From Bacteroidota bacterium (lineage in GTDB: Bacteria; Bacteroidota; Bacteroidia; Bacteroidales; CAIXZF01), in assembly GCA_022709385.1 (NCBI GenBank), contig JAKLIX010000004.1, positions 62,001 to 126,000 of the forward strand: a stretch of DNA of 64,000 bases, in the 5' to 3' direction. Of this stretch, positions 1 through 9,150 are shown one piece after another. The position numbers and the translations under genes were made by a program. Position 1 is the stretch's first letter. Every line of letters begins with the position of its first letter. The notes beneath the pieces were generated by a model that made no database searches, was not told where the DNA came from, and saw only the letters and a program-made list of their open reading frames with translations.

Positions 1-669
1 TTTGATATTGCCGGTAAATTCAATCTGAAGATCATTTCCATTGCCGATCTGATCGCTTTCCGGCTAAGGAACGAGAGCCTGATCCAGCGGCTTGAAACTG
101 TTGACCTGCCCACAGAATACGGCCACTTCAAACTGATCGACTTCAGGCAGACAACCACCGGGGTGGTACACCTGGCGCTGGTAAAAGGACAGTGGGAAAA
201 AGATGAACCTATCATGGTCAGGGTTCACTCTTCCTGTGTCACCGGCGACATTTTCGGTTCACACCGATGCGATTGCGGGGAACAGTTACATGCTTCCATG
301 CAGATGATTGAAAAGGAAGGAAAGGGCATCGTGCTGTATATGAACCAGGAAGGCAGGGGAATCGGTCTGGTGAATAAGCTCAAAGCATACCATTTACAGG
401 ACCTTGGCAGGGATACGATAGAGGCTAACCTGGAGCTGGGATTCCAACCCGATGAAAGAGATTATGGTATCGGTGCTCAGATATTAAGGGAACTGAACGC
501 TTCCAAGATCAGGCTCATTTCCAACAATCCCAGAAAAAAAGCAGGTTTAATGGGATACGGGATTGAGATTATCGAGAACATCCCACTGTATTTTAAACCT
601 AACCAGTTTAATTTTCATTACCTGAAGACCAAAAAAGAGAAACTGGGTCATAATATTGAAATTGAATAG
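1..669 (+). CDS. ribBA: RibBA, 3' part: GTP cyclohydrolase II domain
   Basis: The reading frame is open from the first base, so the start lies outside the window. The first ~30 residues (around [10 protein letters not shown]) match the end of the 3,4-dihydroxy-2-butanone-4-phosphate synthase domain and its linker. The rest is GTP cyclohydrolase II, which opens the GTP ring in the first step of riboflavin synthesis. Zinc ligands are visible as C-x10-C-x-C (fragment residues 79, 90, 92), followed by NQEGRGIG and a C-terminal NNPRKKAGL loop, all standard for the family. The C-terminus is complete. It converges on tamB with 12 bases between stops. A GTG at 163 could be mistaken for a start, but the upstream homology shows that the frame continues through it. 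Identification is secure. Confidence 0.95.
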   Translation, partial: FDIAGKFNLKIISIADLIAFRLRNESLIQRLETVDLPTEYGHFKLIDFRQTTTGVVHLALVKGQWEKDEPIMVRVHSSCVTGDIFGSHRCDCGEQLHASMQMIEKEGKGIVLYMNQEGRGIGLVNKLKAYHLQDLGRDTIEANLELGFQPDERDYGIGAQILRELNASKIRLISNNPRKKAGLMGYGIEIIENIPLYFKPNQFNFHYLKTKKEKLGHNIEIE

Positions 670-681
670 AGATTCAGGGTG

Positions 682-3600
682 TCAGTGCTGAATTACGCTT
701 TTCTTCCGCCCTGAGAACAGATCTTGCAAATCATCGAAATCTTTCCGGAAAAAAACACCAACCCCTTGGGTATATGGTGCATTATTCTCGAACAAGGATA
801 TGTTGTTTGATTTGTTATAGGCTTTTACCCTGAATCGGCCATCCCGTGTCAGCCTGACTTCCACTTTGACATCTCCGACGATGTTTGAGGCGTTTTGTCC
901 GGTCGATCCCGGGCTCCTTTCGCTTGCCGCATAACCAAAATTACCGTCGATGCTGACTCTCTCGTCGAAAAGCTGGGTGGAAAGGGCAACCGTCAGCTGG
1001 TCATTGGTCAGGTTTTTATCGCCAGGCTTGTAATTAATCCCGATATCGAAGTCGCTGCTGATCTGGGATAACCAGTTGTTCAACTGGCTGGACAGGATAT
1101 CCCATGAGGAACTTCCCACACTGGCATTCAGATCGAGGGGATTGCTCTTTTCCACCGGTTTGAATTGTTTCAGTACCAGTAAAAAGATCATCTGCTCACT
1201 CATCTGCTGTTGGTTATTTGTATCTAACTGGCTGAAAAGGATGCGGTTGATCTCAGGATCTTTCTCAGGTGTTTCCAGCTTGAAACTCAGATCCGGATTA
1301 AACAGGCTGCCCTGAAGGTCGATAATGCAATGCACGGGAATCTTCCTGTTCAAGCTGTTGAGCTGGTCCTGGGTGAGCCTTAGTCCCGAAAGAGGCACAT
1401 CCAGCTTATGTACTGCCCTGATATTCAGCTGTGTTGAATATGGATTACCGGTGAATTGAATGAGTCCTCCCTGCTCAATCTCGAAAAGGCGGTTAACAAC
1501 ATTCTGAAGGGTGAAAAGAAACTGCCCCTGTTGGATCCTGTAGTCACCGAAAATGGTGAAATCTCCGGCAGGAGTCACCTCCATCCTGAGTTTTCCATCG
1601 CCCGTGGCTTTGATATTGCCCATCTCTCCCGGCATAAAGATTCTGACCTGTGCTTCGGGTGTGGCGTCCAGGTTGAAGTCGAGGTGTATCCCGCTGCGCG
1701 CAGATGCCGGCCCGGGCGGTAAGACAACAGTGTCCTGCAATTCTGACTTAAATACGACAAATTCATTATTCCCTAAGTCGGCGGTGGTATTGATAGGCAT
1801 GAAAAATTGAGTGCCCTTGTCGGTTTTGGCCTGGATACTGAAGCTCAACTGCTCCGGCGGCCCTTTGATCTGGACCTCTCCACTGGCGAAAGCTTTGCCG
1901 TAAAAGAGCTGGTCCTCACCGGCTGCTGTATTCAATACCAATAACTTATCGGGTTTAACCCTGATGTCGAGATGAAAATTTCTGAAATTCTCATGCCTGA
2001 TGCCGCCTGTGATGATCGCAGTATTCCCCAGGGAGTCCATGGCTTCAATTCCATCAAAAGAAATGTAGTCTTTCCCGATCTCGAACATATGGTTGAAGGA
2101 ATAAGCCGTATTAAGGTAATCAATTTTCAGTTCACCCCTTCTCACCTGCACCTTGCCGCTCAGTGCCGGTTCGCGGAGGCTTCCCCTGAGATTGAGTGTT
2201 CCTGATGCCAGCCCGTTGAATCTGGAACTGAAGCTCCTTAAAAAATGAGCAATGGTCCTGAGCTTGAAATTATCAATATCTATTTGAAAATCAAGATTAT
2301 TGTCTTTCAATTGTGGATAATAGTACCCATTGATGCTTACAGGCCTGCTTTCCCCTATGTTCCCTTTGTAAATGATCTCTGCATTGGCCTGCAAGGCTTT
2401 AACGGCAGGGTCCCAATGAGTTTTAATCTGGGCTGTTCCGAGTTTATCCCCATTGACAATGAGGTTATTCACAAGAATATCGGAAAGCATGTCAGGTCTT
2501 TCATAAAGGTTTTTCAGCTCTACAGTTCCTATAATGTTTCCGTTAAAATCAAAGCCCTGGGCAAGGGTCAGGAAATCGAAATTTGATAAGTCGAACCCTT
2601 CAAACCTGATTTTAAGGAAGTCCAGGGGATCGGGTGATATGAGACCGTCGAGGCTGACTTTTTCATCTCCGCTGAGGAACACCAGGTTGCTGATCGTGAT
2701 GCGCTGGCTGTCGACCTGTATCAGGTTGTCCCCGGGGATGATCCAGAGCGAGTCATTGATAATGGTGTTGGAATGATCCAGGTGCAGATGAAAGCGCCCG
2801 GGTCCGAGAACATGCAGATAACCGTCGAGGTCACCTGTGTTGGTAAGCATGGCTTGGCGGTTAAACCAGCCGGTGCTGAAGTAAAGGGAATCGCTGGTGC
2901 CTCTGGTTTCAAAACTGAAGTTTTCGATACCGAGCTGATCACTGATGGCTATCCGGGAAGCCTTCGCGCTCAGCTGTAATTCCCGGTCGACCGCCGAGAT
3001 GTCAATTTCCGGAGCATCAAAACGGTTCGACAACCAGTCAAGCCGGCTGCCTTTAACCTTGAGCAGACAAATGGATGCTCCGGGGTTAAACGTTCCTTCG
3101 AAGGAGGTGTTATCGGCCAGGCTAAGTTTCGGGTAAAAAATCCGGCTCAGGTACTGGGTGTTTTTCAGTGTAAGTCCGAAGACAAATTGGGGCTGGATAT
3201 CATCGGATACAGCAAGCGGTTGTGATTGCAATGCCGGAAACCAGCGGTAGAAATAATCCTGCACGGAGGTTCCAAGGGTATTGAAACTGAATGATCCGCT
3301 CAGGGAACCATCAATGAAGTCAGATTCCAGGTTCAGGTTTCTGTTTCCGTTTTCAAGGCGATCAGCTGTGAGCCTGCAGTTTTTCATTTGGTAAACGGAA
3401 CGGTTCACATGCAAGACGGTATTCGTGAGTTCAATCATACCTGTGAGGCTGTCAGGCTGATAATCAGTGAGATTTGCTTTTATTTCCGTACTGAATACCA
3501 TGGCCGAATCACTTTTTACCAGATTGAGCCTGTTCAGGTTGGCCTGTTTGATGTTTGCAATGAAATTGAACAGGGGTTTACTCCCGCTGATATCGGCGTA

Positions 3601-5142
3601 GCCGTCGAAGTCGAGATTCAGCCGCGGATCTATCACCTGCAGGTTGCCACTGAACCTTTGTTTAAAGAAGCCTCCGGCAAGCCGGATTTCATTGAAGCGG
3701 TTGTTCAGGAAATACAGAGAGTCAATGGTTCCGTCGATATTGAAGGTCATGTTGTCCGGACTGAGTCCGGTACCGGTGATATCTGCCTTCAGATTCAGGT
3801 TCCCGAACCAGTGTTGCTGTCCGGCAAGAATACCTAGGTTAAAATCCCTGGTTTTAATGTTTCCGCTGTATGCGATCTGATCACTCCCGGCTGTTTTTAA
3901 TGAAATGTCTGTTGAAACGCTGCCGATATCCGTTTTAAAATACGCATAGGAAACGAAATCGCTGATGAAACCGGTGAAATTTCCCTTTATTCTGATATTA
4001 CCCAACTTACTGATCTCATCGGGAACAGTCAGGGTTTTACTACCTGCACGGATTGTACTGAGATCATAATGGTTGGTGTACAGGTTTTTGACAGAAACCT
4101 GGATAAAGGTTTCTTCAATCACCGGCAATCCGCTTAATCTGATATCACCTGAAAATTTACTGAAGGTACCGTAATTGATTACAAGATCTTTAATTTTCAG
4201 GTTGTTGATGCGTCCTTCCACAGAACCTTCCAGCATCAGCCTGTTTTCCAGGCCTGCCAGGGAAGGTGCAAAGTACACCAGGTCGCGCATATCGAGATCA
4301 CTTGGCAGGAAAGCAGCGTTGATTCCCACCCTGTTGACAAAATCGTTAAAATCCTGTGCACTTTTGTAACTGAACGCCAGGTCGGTTTCAAGGTGGGTAT
4401 AATCAGTCCTGAGTTGCAGATTTTTCAGATCCACCAAACTGTCGGTGACCATGATGTCCGCATGGCACTTTCTCAGCAGGAATCCGCTTTGCTCTTTGAT
4501 CCTCAGCTGGTCGAGCCTGGCAAACAAAGTGTCTCCTGCTGTCCTGATATGGCTGATCCTGACATCGAGCGGATTGATATAAATGTGATGATAGTCAATG
4601 CCTTTGCCTGCAGCCGGAAACCGATCGTCATTGTAACGGAATGCTGCTTCATTCAGCTGCAGCCCCTCAATTGTGATGTGCCAGTTTGGGCCTTGTGCAG
4701 CTGAAGTATCCCCTGATCTGAAATAGTCGGCCAGGAATTGGAAGTTCATGGACTCATGCGCGGCTGATCTGCTCAGATTGATTACGGGCCGGTTCAGTGT
4801 CAGGGTTTTAATGGCCAGTTGATGTTTTTTATACCGGAGTTCACGGATATCGATGATGGTTTTCCTGATATAGCAGAGGGTGTCGTGCTGCTGATCACTC
4901 AGGTAAAGATCCTCCACCACGATATCGAGGAACCAGCTGACATCCACTCCGCCGGCCCTGACCTCGGCCCTGAGTTCTCGGCTGAGCCAATCAGTCAGCT
5001 TTCCGGCCAGAAAGGTCTGGACACGGCTTGTCCGAAGCACTCCGTAAAGAATTACAGGTACCAGGATTAAAATGGCAAGGGTTTTGATCAGTATCCTGAC
5101 CGCTCGTTTCCGGAAGATCGTATTTACCTTTACTTTTGCCAA
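682..5142 (-). CDS. tamB: TamB/DUF490-type translocation and assembly module protein
   Basis: A 1486-residue protein with one N-terminal membrane anchor (about residues 17-37), followed by a very long beta-rich AsmA/TamB-like repeat region. A C-terminal DUF490 domain covers roughly residues 1080-1440, with the typical stretch around GDYRIQQGQFLFTLQNV. TamB-family proteins are anchored in the inner membrane, span the periplasm and are linked to outer-membrane protein insertion or lipid transport. The start is an unusual TTG: an in-frame TAA lies directly before it and no ATG or GTG follows before the anchor, so there is little alternative. It is divergent from tsaD with only 18 bases between starts. 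Length and layout fit Bacteroidota TamB proteins; the precise cargo is not known. Confidence 0.88.
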   Translation of the reverse strand: MAKVKVNTIFRKRAVRILIKTLAILILVPVILYGVLRTSRVQTFLAGKLTDWLSRELRAEVRAGGVDVSWFLDIVVEDLYLSDQQHDTLCYIRKTIIDIRELRYKKHQLAIKTLTLNRPVINLSRSAAHESMNFQFLADYFRSGDTSAAQGPNWHITIEGLQLNEAAFRYNDDRFPAAGKGIDYHHIYINPLDVRISHIRTAGDTLFARLDQLRIKEQSGFLLRKCHADIMVTDSLVDLKNLQLRTDYTHLETDLAFSYKSAQDFNDFVNRVGINAAFLPSDLDMRDLVYFAPSLAGLENRLMLEGSVEGRINNLKIKDLVINYGTFSKFSGDIRLSGLPVIEETFIQVSVKNLYTNHYDLSTIRAGSKTLTVPDEISKLGNIRIKGNFTGFISDFVSYAYFKTDIGSVSTDISLKTAGSDQIAYSGNIKTRDFNLGILAGQQHWFGNLNLKADITGTGLSPDNMTFNIDGTIDSLYFLNNRFNEIRLAGGFFKQRFSGNLQVIDPRLNLDFDGYADISGSKPLFNFIANIKQANLNRLNLVKSDSAMVFSTEIKANLTDYQPDSLTGMIELTNTVLHVNRSVYQMKNCRLTADRLENGNRNLNLESDFIDGSLSGSFSFNTLGTSVQDYFYRWFPALQSQPLAVSDDIQPQFVFGLTLKNTQYLSRIFYPKLSLADNTSFEGTFNPGASICLLKVKGSRLDWLSNRFDAPEIDISAVDRELQLSAKASRIAISDQLGIENFSFETRGTSDSLYFSTGWFNRQAMLTNTGDLDGYLHVLGPGRFHLHLDHSNTIINDSLWIIPGDNLIQVDSQRITISNLVFLSGDEKVSLDGLISPDPLDFLKIRFEGFDLSNFDFLTLAQGFDFNGNIIGTVELKNLYERPDMLSDILVNNLIVNGDKLGTAQIKTHWDPAVKALQANAEIIYKGNIGESRPVSINGYYYPQLKDNNLDFQIDIDNFKLRTIAHFLRSFSSRFNGLASGTLNLRGSLREPALSGKVQVRRGELKIDYLNTAYSFNHMFEIGKDYISFDGIEAMDSLGNTAIITGGIRHENFRNFHLDIRVKPDKLLVLNTAAGEDQLFYGKAFASGEVQIKGPPEQLSFSIQAKTDKGTQFFMPINTTADLGNNEFVVFKSELQDTVVLPPGPASARSGIHLDFNLDATPEAQVRIFMPGEMGNIKATGDGKLRMEVTPAGDFTIFGDYRIQQGQFLFTLQNVVNRLFEIEQGGLIQFTGNPYSTQLNIRAVHKLDVPLSGLRLTQDQLNSLNRKIPVHCIIDLQGSLFNPDLSFKLETPEKDPEINRILFSQLDTNNQQQMSEQMIFLLVLKQFKPVEKSNPLDLNASVGSSSWDILSSQLNNWLSQISSDFDIGINYKPGDKNLTNDQLTVALSTQLFDERVSIDGNFGYAASERSPGSTGQNASNIVGDVKVEVRLTRDGRFRVKAYNKSNNISLFENNAPYTQGVGVFFRKDFDDLQDLFSGRKKSVIQH
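5107..5138 (+). promoter_or_regulatory. Candidate promoter of tsaD
   Basis: TACTTTTG at 5131-5138 fits the Bacteroidota -7 box TAnnTTTG. TTTC at 5107-5110 is a one-mismatch -33 box at a spacing of 20. The predicted transcript start near 5144 gives tsaD a short leader. The element lies within the first codons of the divergent tamB. Confidence 0.5.
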
Positions 5143-5160
5143 TTACTTAATGCTTTCGGC

Positions 5161-6171
5161 GTGATATATATACTTGGTATTGAATCTTCATGTGATGACA
5201 CTGCAGCTGCCGTTTGCGGGAATACCAAAATTCTTGCCAACATCATTGCCAACCAGGAGGTACACCGGCATTACGGAGGTGTTGTTCCGGAGTGGGCATC
5301 CCGGGCTCACCAGCAGCATATTATTCCTGTAGTGGAAACAGCGCTGCAAACTGCAAATATAAAGAAGGAGCAGCTTCATGCCATTGCATTTACAAGGGGG
5401 CCGGGATTGCTGGGCTCCCTGCTGGTAGGTACTTCCTTTGCGAAAGGAATGGCCATGGGTCTTGGAATTCCGCTGATCGCCACGGATCATCTCCAGTCGC
5501 ACATTCTTGCCCACTTTATTCAGGACAGTGAGAATGAGAAAGCTGTTCCAGCTTTTCCGTTCATCTGTCTTACTGTGTCCGGTGGCCATACGCAGATTGT
5601 ACTTGTCAAAGATTATTTTTCAACCGAAATCCTGGGTCAGACCATAGATGATGCAGCCGGTGAAGCCTTCGACAAAGCTGCAAAGATCATGGGCATGCCA
5701 TACCCCGGCGGTCCTTTGATCGATAAGGCTGCCAGGGAAGGGAATCCGCATGCATTCAGCTTCCGTGAGGCTAAGATCCCCGGGCTGGATTACAGTTTCA
5801 GCGGACTGAAAACCAGTTTTCTTTATTTTGTACGGGATCAGCTGAAAAAAGATACCGGCTTTATCGGGAAACATACGGCAGATCTTTGTGCATCCATTCA
5901 ACACGCCATTGTGTCGACGCTGATGAAAAAACTGCTGGAAGCAGCCCGTGTCACTGGTATCCGGGATGTTGCCATCTCCGGAGGCGTTTCGGCCAATTCT
6001 GCCCTGCAAAAAGCTGTAAAAGAGGCCGGGGAAAAGGAAGGATGGAATGTCTTTATTCCTCCGCTTGCCTTTACCACAGACAATGCCGCCATGGTTGCGG
6101 TCTCTGGTTATTTCAGGTACCTTCAGCGTGAATTCGCCCCCCTGGATATCATTCCATATTCAAGACAGTAG
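5161..6171 (+). CDS. tsaD: tRNA N6-threonylcarbamoyladenosine transferase TsaD
   Basis: 336 residues, full length for the Kae1/TsaD/YgjD family. It transfers the threonylcarbamoyl group to A37 of ANN-decoding tRNAs with TsaB and TsaE in the cytoplasm. Visible hallmarks are the N-terminal ESSCDDT motif, the metal-binding HLQSH (His110 and His114), GPGLLGSLLVG, and the nucleotide-binding SGGHTQ and GGVSANS motifs. The start is GTG at 5161, directly before the conserved IYILGIESS beginning of the family. The stop lies 4 bases before the sigma factor start, so the two are probably co-transcribed. No anomalies. Confidence 0.96.
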   Translation: MIYILGIESSCDDTAAAVCGNTKILANIIANQEVHRHYGGVVPEWASRAHQQHIIPVVETALQTANIKKEQLHAIAFTRGPGLLGSLLVGTSFAKGMAMGLGIPLIATDHLQSHILAHFIQDSENEKAVPAFPFICLTVSGGHTQIVLVKDYFSTEILGQTIDDAAGEAFDKAAKIMGMPYPGGPLIDKAAREGNPHAFSFREAKIPGLDYSFSGLKTSFLYFVRDQLKKDTGFIGKHTADLCASIQHAIVSTLMKKLLEAARVTGIRDVAISGGVSANSALQKAVKEAGEKEGWNVFIPPLAFTTDNAAMVAVSGYFRYLQREFAPLDIIPYSRQ

Positions 6172-6175
6172 GGAA

Positions 6176-6718
6176 ATGTCGGACGAAGCATTATTGCAAC
6201 GGCTCAGAGACCCGGAAACGGTGAACGCTGCTTTCAGGGAGCTGGTGAAACGCTACCAGGAGAAAATTTATTGGCTCGTCAGACGTATGGTACTGAACCA
6301 CGAAGATGCGGATGACCTGGTTCAGAATATCTTCCTTAAAGTGTACACTAACCTGCATGCCTTCAAAGGGGCATCTTCCCTCTACACCTGGATCTACAGG
6401 ATAGCGGTGAATGAAGTTTTCTCGCACCTGAAATCAATGCGGAAAAATGTTTTTGTTTCTTATGATACTGTGTCGGCAAAACTAGAGAATACCCTGCGGT
6501 ATGATCCCGGTATCAGTGCCGACCTGATACAGGAACGTTTCCAGAAAGCCATGCTGAAACTGCCTCCCAAACAGAGGCTTGTTTTCCAGATGAAGTACTA
6601 TGAAAGTGATCTGACTTTTGAAAAGATGTCTGATATTCTGGATACCTCCTCCGGGGCACTCAAAGCTTCCTACCATCAGGCAGTGAAAAAAATTGAAAAA
6701 ATGATGCTGGATGATTAA
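6176..6718 (+). CDS. ECF-type RNA polymerase sigma factor
   Basis: 180 residues from the ATG at 6176. A longer frame from 6047 overlaps tsaD and its extra N-terminus is not sigma-like. Sigma region 2 is at about residues 20-85 (DADDLVQNIFLKVYTNL, then YTWIYRIAVNEV). Region 4 is at about 120-175 (LPPKQRLVFQMKYYE, then a helix-turn-helix). It would direct RNA polymerase to a small regulon. It follows tsaD by 4 bases and is followed by a membrane protein and a periplasmic protein, the usual Bacteroidota arrangement for regulated ECF factors. The signal is unknown. Confidence 0.92.
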   Translation: MSDEALLQRLRDPETVNAAFRELVKRYQEKIYWLVRRMVLNHEDADDLVQNIFLKVYTNLHAFKGASSLYTWIYRIAVNEVFSHLKSMRKNVFVSYDTVSAKLENTLRYDPGISADLIQERFQKAMLKLPPKQRLVFQMKYYESDLTFEKMSDILDTSSGALKASYHQAVKKIEKMMLDD

Positions 6719-6761
6719 ACCTTTCAATATTTAAGTAATCAAAATATTTGTGAAATCTTTC

Positions 6762-7319
6762 ATGATGGACACAAGGGATGACATAGAGAAAGTTTTTCCG
6801 GAACTGGACGACAGGGATGAGAAACCCGCTTGTTTTCCTGATGCCGGAAATAATCCGTTCAGCATACCCCGGGGCTATTTTGATACCCTTGCTGAGCGGG
6901 TTGTTCAGTCTTGTGAGTCAGGGACACACAGCATGAAGGGCAGGCGCTGGTCAATGGTGCCCGCCCTGTATGCAGCCGCCGCAGTCTTTCTGCTCGGTCT
7001 TGCGGTGATTGCAATCCTTTTAAGCGGCGAAAAAAGCAACAACGAGCCTGTCCTGCTGACGCAGCAACTCGACAGCAGATCAAAGGACAGCAAATACAGC
7101 GGTAGCACTGCTGACAGCCTGCTGCCGGCCGCAGCCTCCATTGATCAACTCATCAGCCGGCAAGCATCCGGAGAGGCAACTGCAGCTTTTCCTGCCACTC
7201 CCATTAAACAGGAACAGGCTTCAAACAGTCACGAACAGGTGCTCAATAATATCAGCGATGAAGAGATCATTGAATTCCTCCTTCAGGAAGATATTGATGT
7301 CACAGATTTAACATATTAA
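6762..7319 (+). CDS. Putative anti-sigma-factor-like membrane protein
   Basis: About 185 residues. The cytoplasmic N-terminus carries the segment NPFSIPRGYFDTLAERV, which resembles the PF-x-P-x-GYFD motif common in Bacteroidota proteins encoded next to ECF sigma factors. A single membrane helix at about residues 65-88 (ALYAAAAVFLLGLAVIAILL) and a Ser/Gln-rich periplasmic tail follow. It ends in an acidic EEIIEFLLQEDIDVTDLTY. Position directly after the sigma gene and this topology suggest that it restrains the sigma factor, which is inference. A GTG at 6750 is the longest start; ATG at 6762 or 6765 is more likely in this genome. No zinc-binding anti-sigma motif is visible. Confidence 0.6.
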   Translation: MMDTRDDIEKVFPELDDRDEKPACFPDAGNNPFSIPRGYFDTLAERVVQSCESGTHSMKGRRWSMVPALYAAAAVFLLGLAVIAILLSGEKSNNEPVLLTQQLDSRSKDSKYSGSTADSLLPAAASIDQLISRQASGEATAAFPATPIKQEQASNSHEQVLNNISDEEIIEFLLQEDIDVTDLTY

Positions 7320-7330
7320 TTACCAGGGAT

Positions 7331-7873
7331 ATGAAACCATCAGTGCCTTTGATATCAGGAAGACTTCTCGTAATCATGCTGTGTCTGATCACAGTATGGC
7401 CTGTTTTCGCACAGAGACCCCGTCCTCACCGCCAACTGCCAGCAAAGGCTGGTGATAAAGTCGGAGCCCTCCAGGTGGCATTCCTGACCCGTGAGTTGAA
7501 TCTCACCGAGGACGAAGCAAAGGTATTCTGGCCCGTCTATAATGAATTCAAAGAAAAAAGGAAAACACTCAGCAAGCAGTTCCGCGAAAAATACGGGGAA
7601 AAAGAACAATCCCCTGATAAGCTAAGCGAGGCTCAGTGTAAGGAAATAGTTGATAATCAGATTGTTCAGGAACAGCGGATGTTGGATCTGAAAAAGGAGT
7701 ACCATTCCAGATTCCTTGCGGTACTGCCTGCGGCCAAAGTACTGGCACTTTATGAAGCAGAAAAGAAATTCCGGAAGGTGCTTCTTGAGAGGCTTAAAGA
7801 GAGAGGCCCCCAACGCGACAGGCCGCCGATGCGACCACCACCCGAAGAAACACCGGATGAGGGTGATTTTTGA
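7331..7873 (+). CDS. Periplasmic helical protein of the ECF sigma cluster (Spy/CpxP-like)
   Basis: 180 residues with a signal peptide (about 1-27, ending VFAQ). A mostly helical, highly charged domain follows (LNLTEDEAKVFWPVYNEFKEKRKTL), then a Pro/Arg-rich tail. Similar short proteins next to Bacteroidota ECF genes are often labelled sensors of ECF sigma factors, and the LTEDEAKVFWPVYNE pattern resembles the LTxxQ regions of Spy/CpxP chaperones. It lies 11 bases after the membrane protein, so the three genes form one unit. A periplasmic sensing or chaperone role is inferred from context; no catalytic motif is visible. Confidence 0.65.
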   Translation: MKPSVPLISGRLLVIMLCLITVWPVFAQRPRPHRQLPAKAGDKVGALQVAFLTRELNLTEDEAKVFWPVYNEFKEKRKTLSKQFREKYGEKEQSPDKLSEAQCKEIVDNQIVQEQRMLDLKKEYHSRFLAVLPAAKVLALYEAEKKFRKVLLERLKERGPQRDRPPMRPPPEETPDEGDF

Positions 7874-7959
7874 TTCCTGTTTTGATACCATAGGCAACCA
7901 GCCTTCCAGCCATTGATGATGATTTGTTGTTCCTGACTTCCATGTTAGGGCCTAATCCT

Positions 7960-7967
7960 TACCTTTG
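7960..7967 (+). promoter_or_regulatory. -7 promoter box before pnuC
   Basis: TACCTTTG fits the Bacteroidota -7 consensus TAnnTTTG; no clear -33 box is seen. The implied transcript start near 7973 falls at the first possible ATG of pnuC, so translation probably starts further downstream. Confidence 0.45.
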
Positions 7968-7969
7968 CC

Positions 7970-8623
7970 ATGGCCGGAATGGTGACAGCATTCGGGATAA
8001 TGGCACATCACGCAATGCTGGATTTACTCACGGATAACCTCAGGAATACCTCTTTGGCCGAAGTCGTGGCGGTGGTTACCGGATTGCTGAGCGTGTGGTA
8101 TGCGAGAAAGGAACACATTCTTGTGTACCCGGTGGGCATCGTGAGCGTACTGATCTATGTCTGGCTGTGTTATACGGCGGGTCTGTATGCCGACATGGGA
8201 ATCAACGCCTTTTATTTTCTGATGAGTGTTTACGGCTGGATCAAATGGAGAGAACGGGATAAGATCAACCATGCCTTCAGACCGATCAGTTTTTCAACAT
8301 TTCATGAGAGAACGGCCGCTGTCGGGATCACCATCGTTTTTACGGTGTTGCTGTTTTTCCTGCTCAGCAGTTATACCGACAGTACCGTACCCCTGCTTGA
8401 TTCCCTCGCCACGGCCATCTTTATTGTGGCCATGTGGCTCATGGCTTTGAAAAAAATCGAACACTGGATATTCTGGATAGCCGGAGATGCGATCTGTGTC
8501 TTCCTTTTTCCTTATAAAGGCTTGGTATTCTCGGGCTTTCAGTATCTGGTTTTTCTTATGCTTGCGATATCCGGTTATGCTGAATGGAAAAGAAGATGGA
8601 AAGCAGCGCTAAAGGTTCTGTGA
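7970..8623 (+). CDS. pnuC: Nicotinamide riboside transporter PnuC
   Basis: Up to 217 residues with about seven membrane helices. The conserved PnuC region begins at LAEVVAVVTGLLSVWYARKEHILVYPVGI and continues through the YGWIKW and IFWIAGDAICVFLF segments. PnuC moves nicotinamide riboside across the inner membrane by facilitated diffusion, with trapping by phosphorylation. The next gene, overlapping by 40 bases, encodes an NadR-type kinase, the partner that does this. The longest frame is listed; the promoter box just upstream points to ATG 8000 or 8015 as the true start, and the evidence does not decide between them. The family call is firm. Confidence 0.92.
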   Translation: MAGMVTAFGIMAHHAMLDLLTDNLRNTSLAEVVAVVTGLLSVWYARKEHILVYPVGIVSVLIYVWLCYTAGLYADMGINAFYFLMSVYGWIKWRERDKINHAFRPISFSTFHERTAAVGITIVFTVLLFFLLSSYTDSTVPLLDSLATAIFIVAMWLMALKKIEHWIFWIAGDAICVFLFPYKGLVFSGFQYLVFLMLAISGYAEWKRRWKAALKVL

Positions 8624-9150
8624 TCAGGATTGCCGTAACGGGACCCGAATCAACCGGGAAATCGGCGCTGGCAGCTTCCCTGGCTGATTACTTCCATACA
8701 GCCTGGGTCCCCGAATACGCCCGGGATTACCTGGAAAAGCATGGTCCGAGCTATACCGAAACCGACATCGAAATGATTGCCAGGGGCCAAAGGGAAGCAG
8801 AATGGCATATGCTGCACAAAGCGAAACACTTTCTCTTTTGCGATACCGAACCCCTGGTGACCAAAATCTGGTCGGAGCATGCTTTTGGCCATTGCCCGCC
8901 GTGGATCATCAGTGAATTGACAGCCAATCCGCATGATTTCTACCTCTTGTGTAACATTGACCTTCCCTGGGAAGTTGATCCGCTCAGGGAGCATCCGCAT
9001 CACCGCAGGTATTTTTTTGAGCTGTATCGTAAGGAGTTGATAGCATTGACTTTACCATTCACTGTCATCAGCGGGCAAGGGAGAGAAAGACTTGAAAATG
9101 CAATTTTATCAATACAGGAACGCTTTCCATTCGTACATTCACGGGATTGA
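8584..9150 (+). CDS. NadR-type ribosylnicotinamide kinase (AAA ATPase)
   Basis: 188 residues with a Walker A loop GPESTGKS at about 20-27 and the pattern of the C-terminal kinase domain of NadR (VPEYARDYLEKHG, then CDTEPLVTKIW). It should phosphorylate nicotinamide riboside to NMN in the cytoplasm. It is a kinase-only protein: neither the helix-turn-helix nor the nucleotidyltransferase domain of enterobacterial NadR is present, so NAD synthesis from NMN must be completed elsewhere. The overlap with pnuC supports coupled uptake and trapping. ATG 8596 is an alternative start. It ends in a TTGA overlap with the glycosyltransferase. Confidence 0.85.
   Translation: MEKKMESSAKGSVIRIAVTGPESTGKSALAASLADYFHTAWVPEYARDYLEKHGPSYTETDIEMIARGQREAEWHMLHKAKHFLFCDTEPLVTKIWSEHAFGHCPPWIISELTANPHDFYLLCNIDLPWEVDPLREHPHHRRYFFELYRKELIALTLPFTVISGQGRERLENAILSIQERFPFVHSRD

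Noticed and set aside
6047..6175. N-terminal extension of the sigma factor into tsaD
   Set aside because: The extra residues shadow the conserved end of TsaD; ATG 6176 starts a normal ECF N-terminus.
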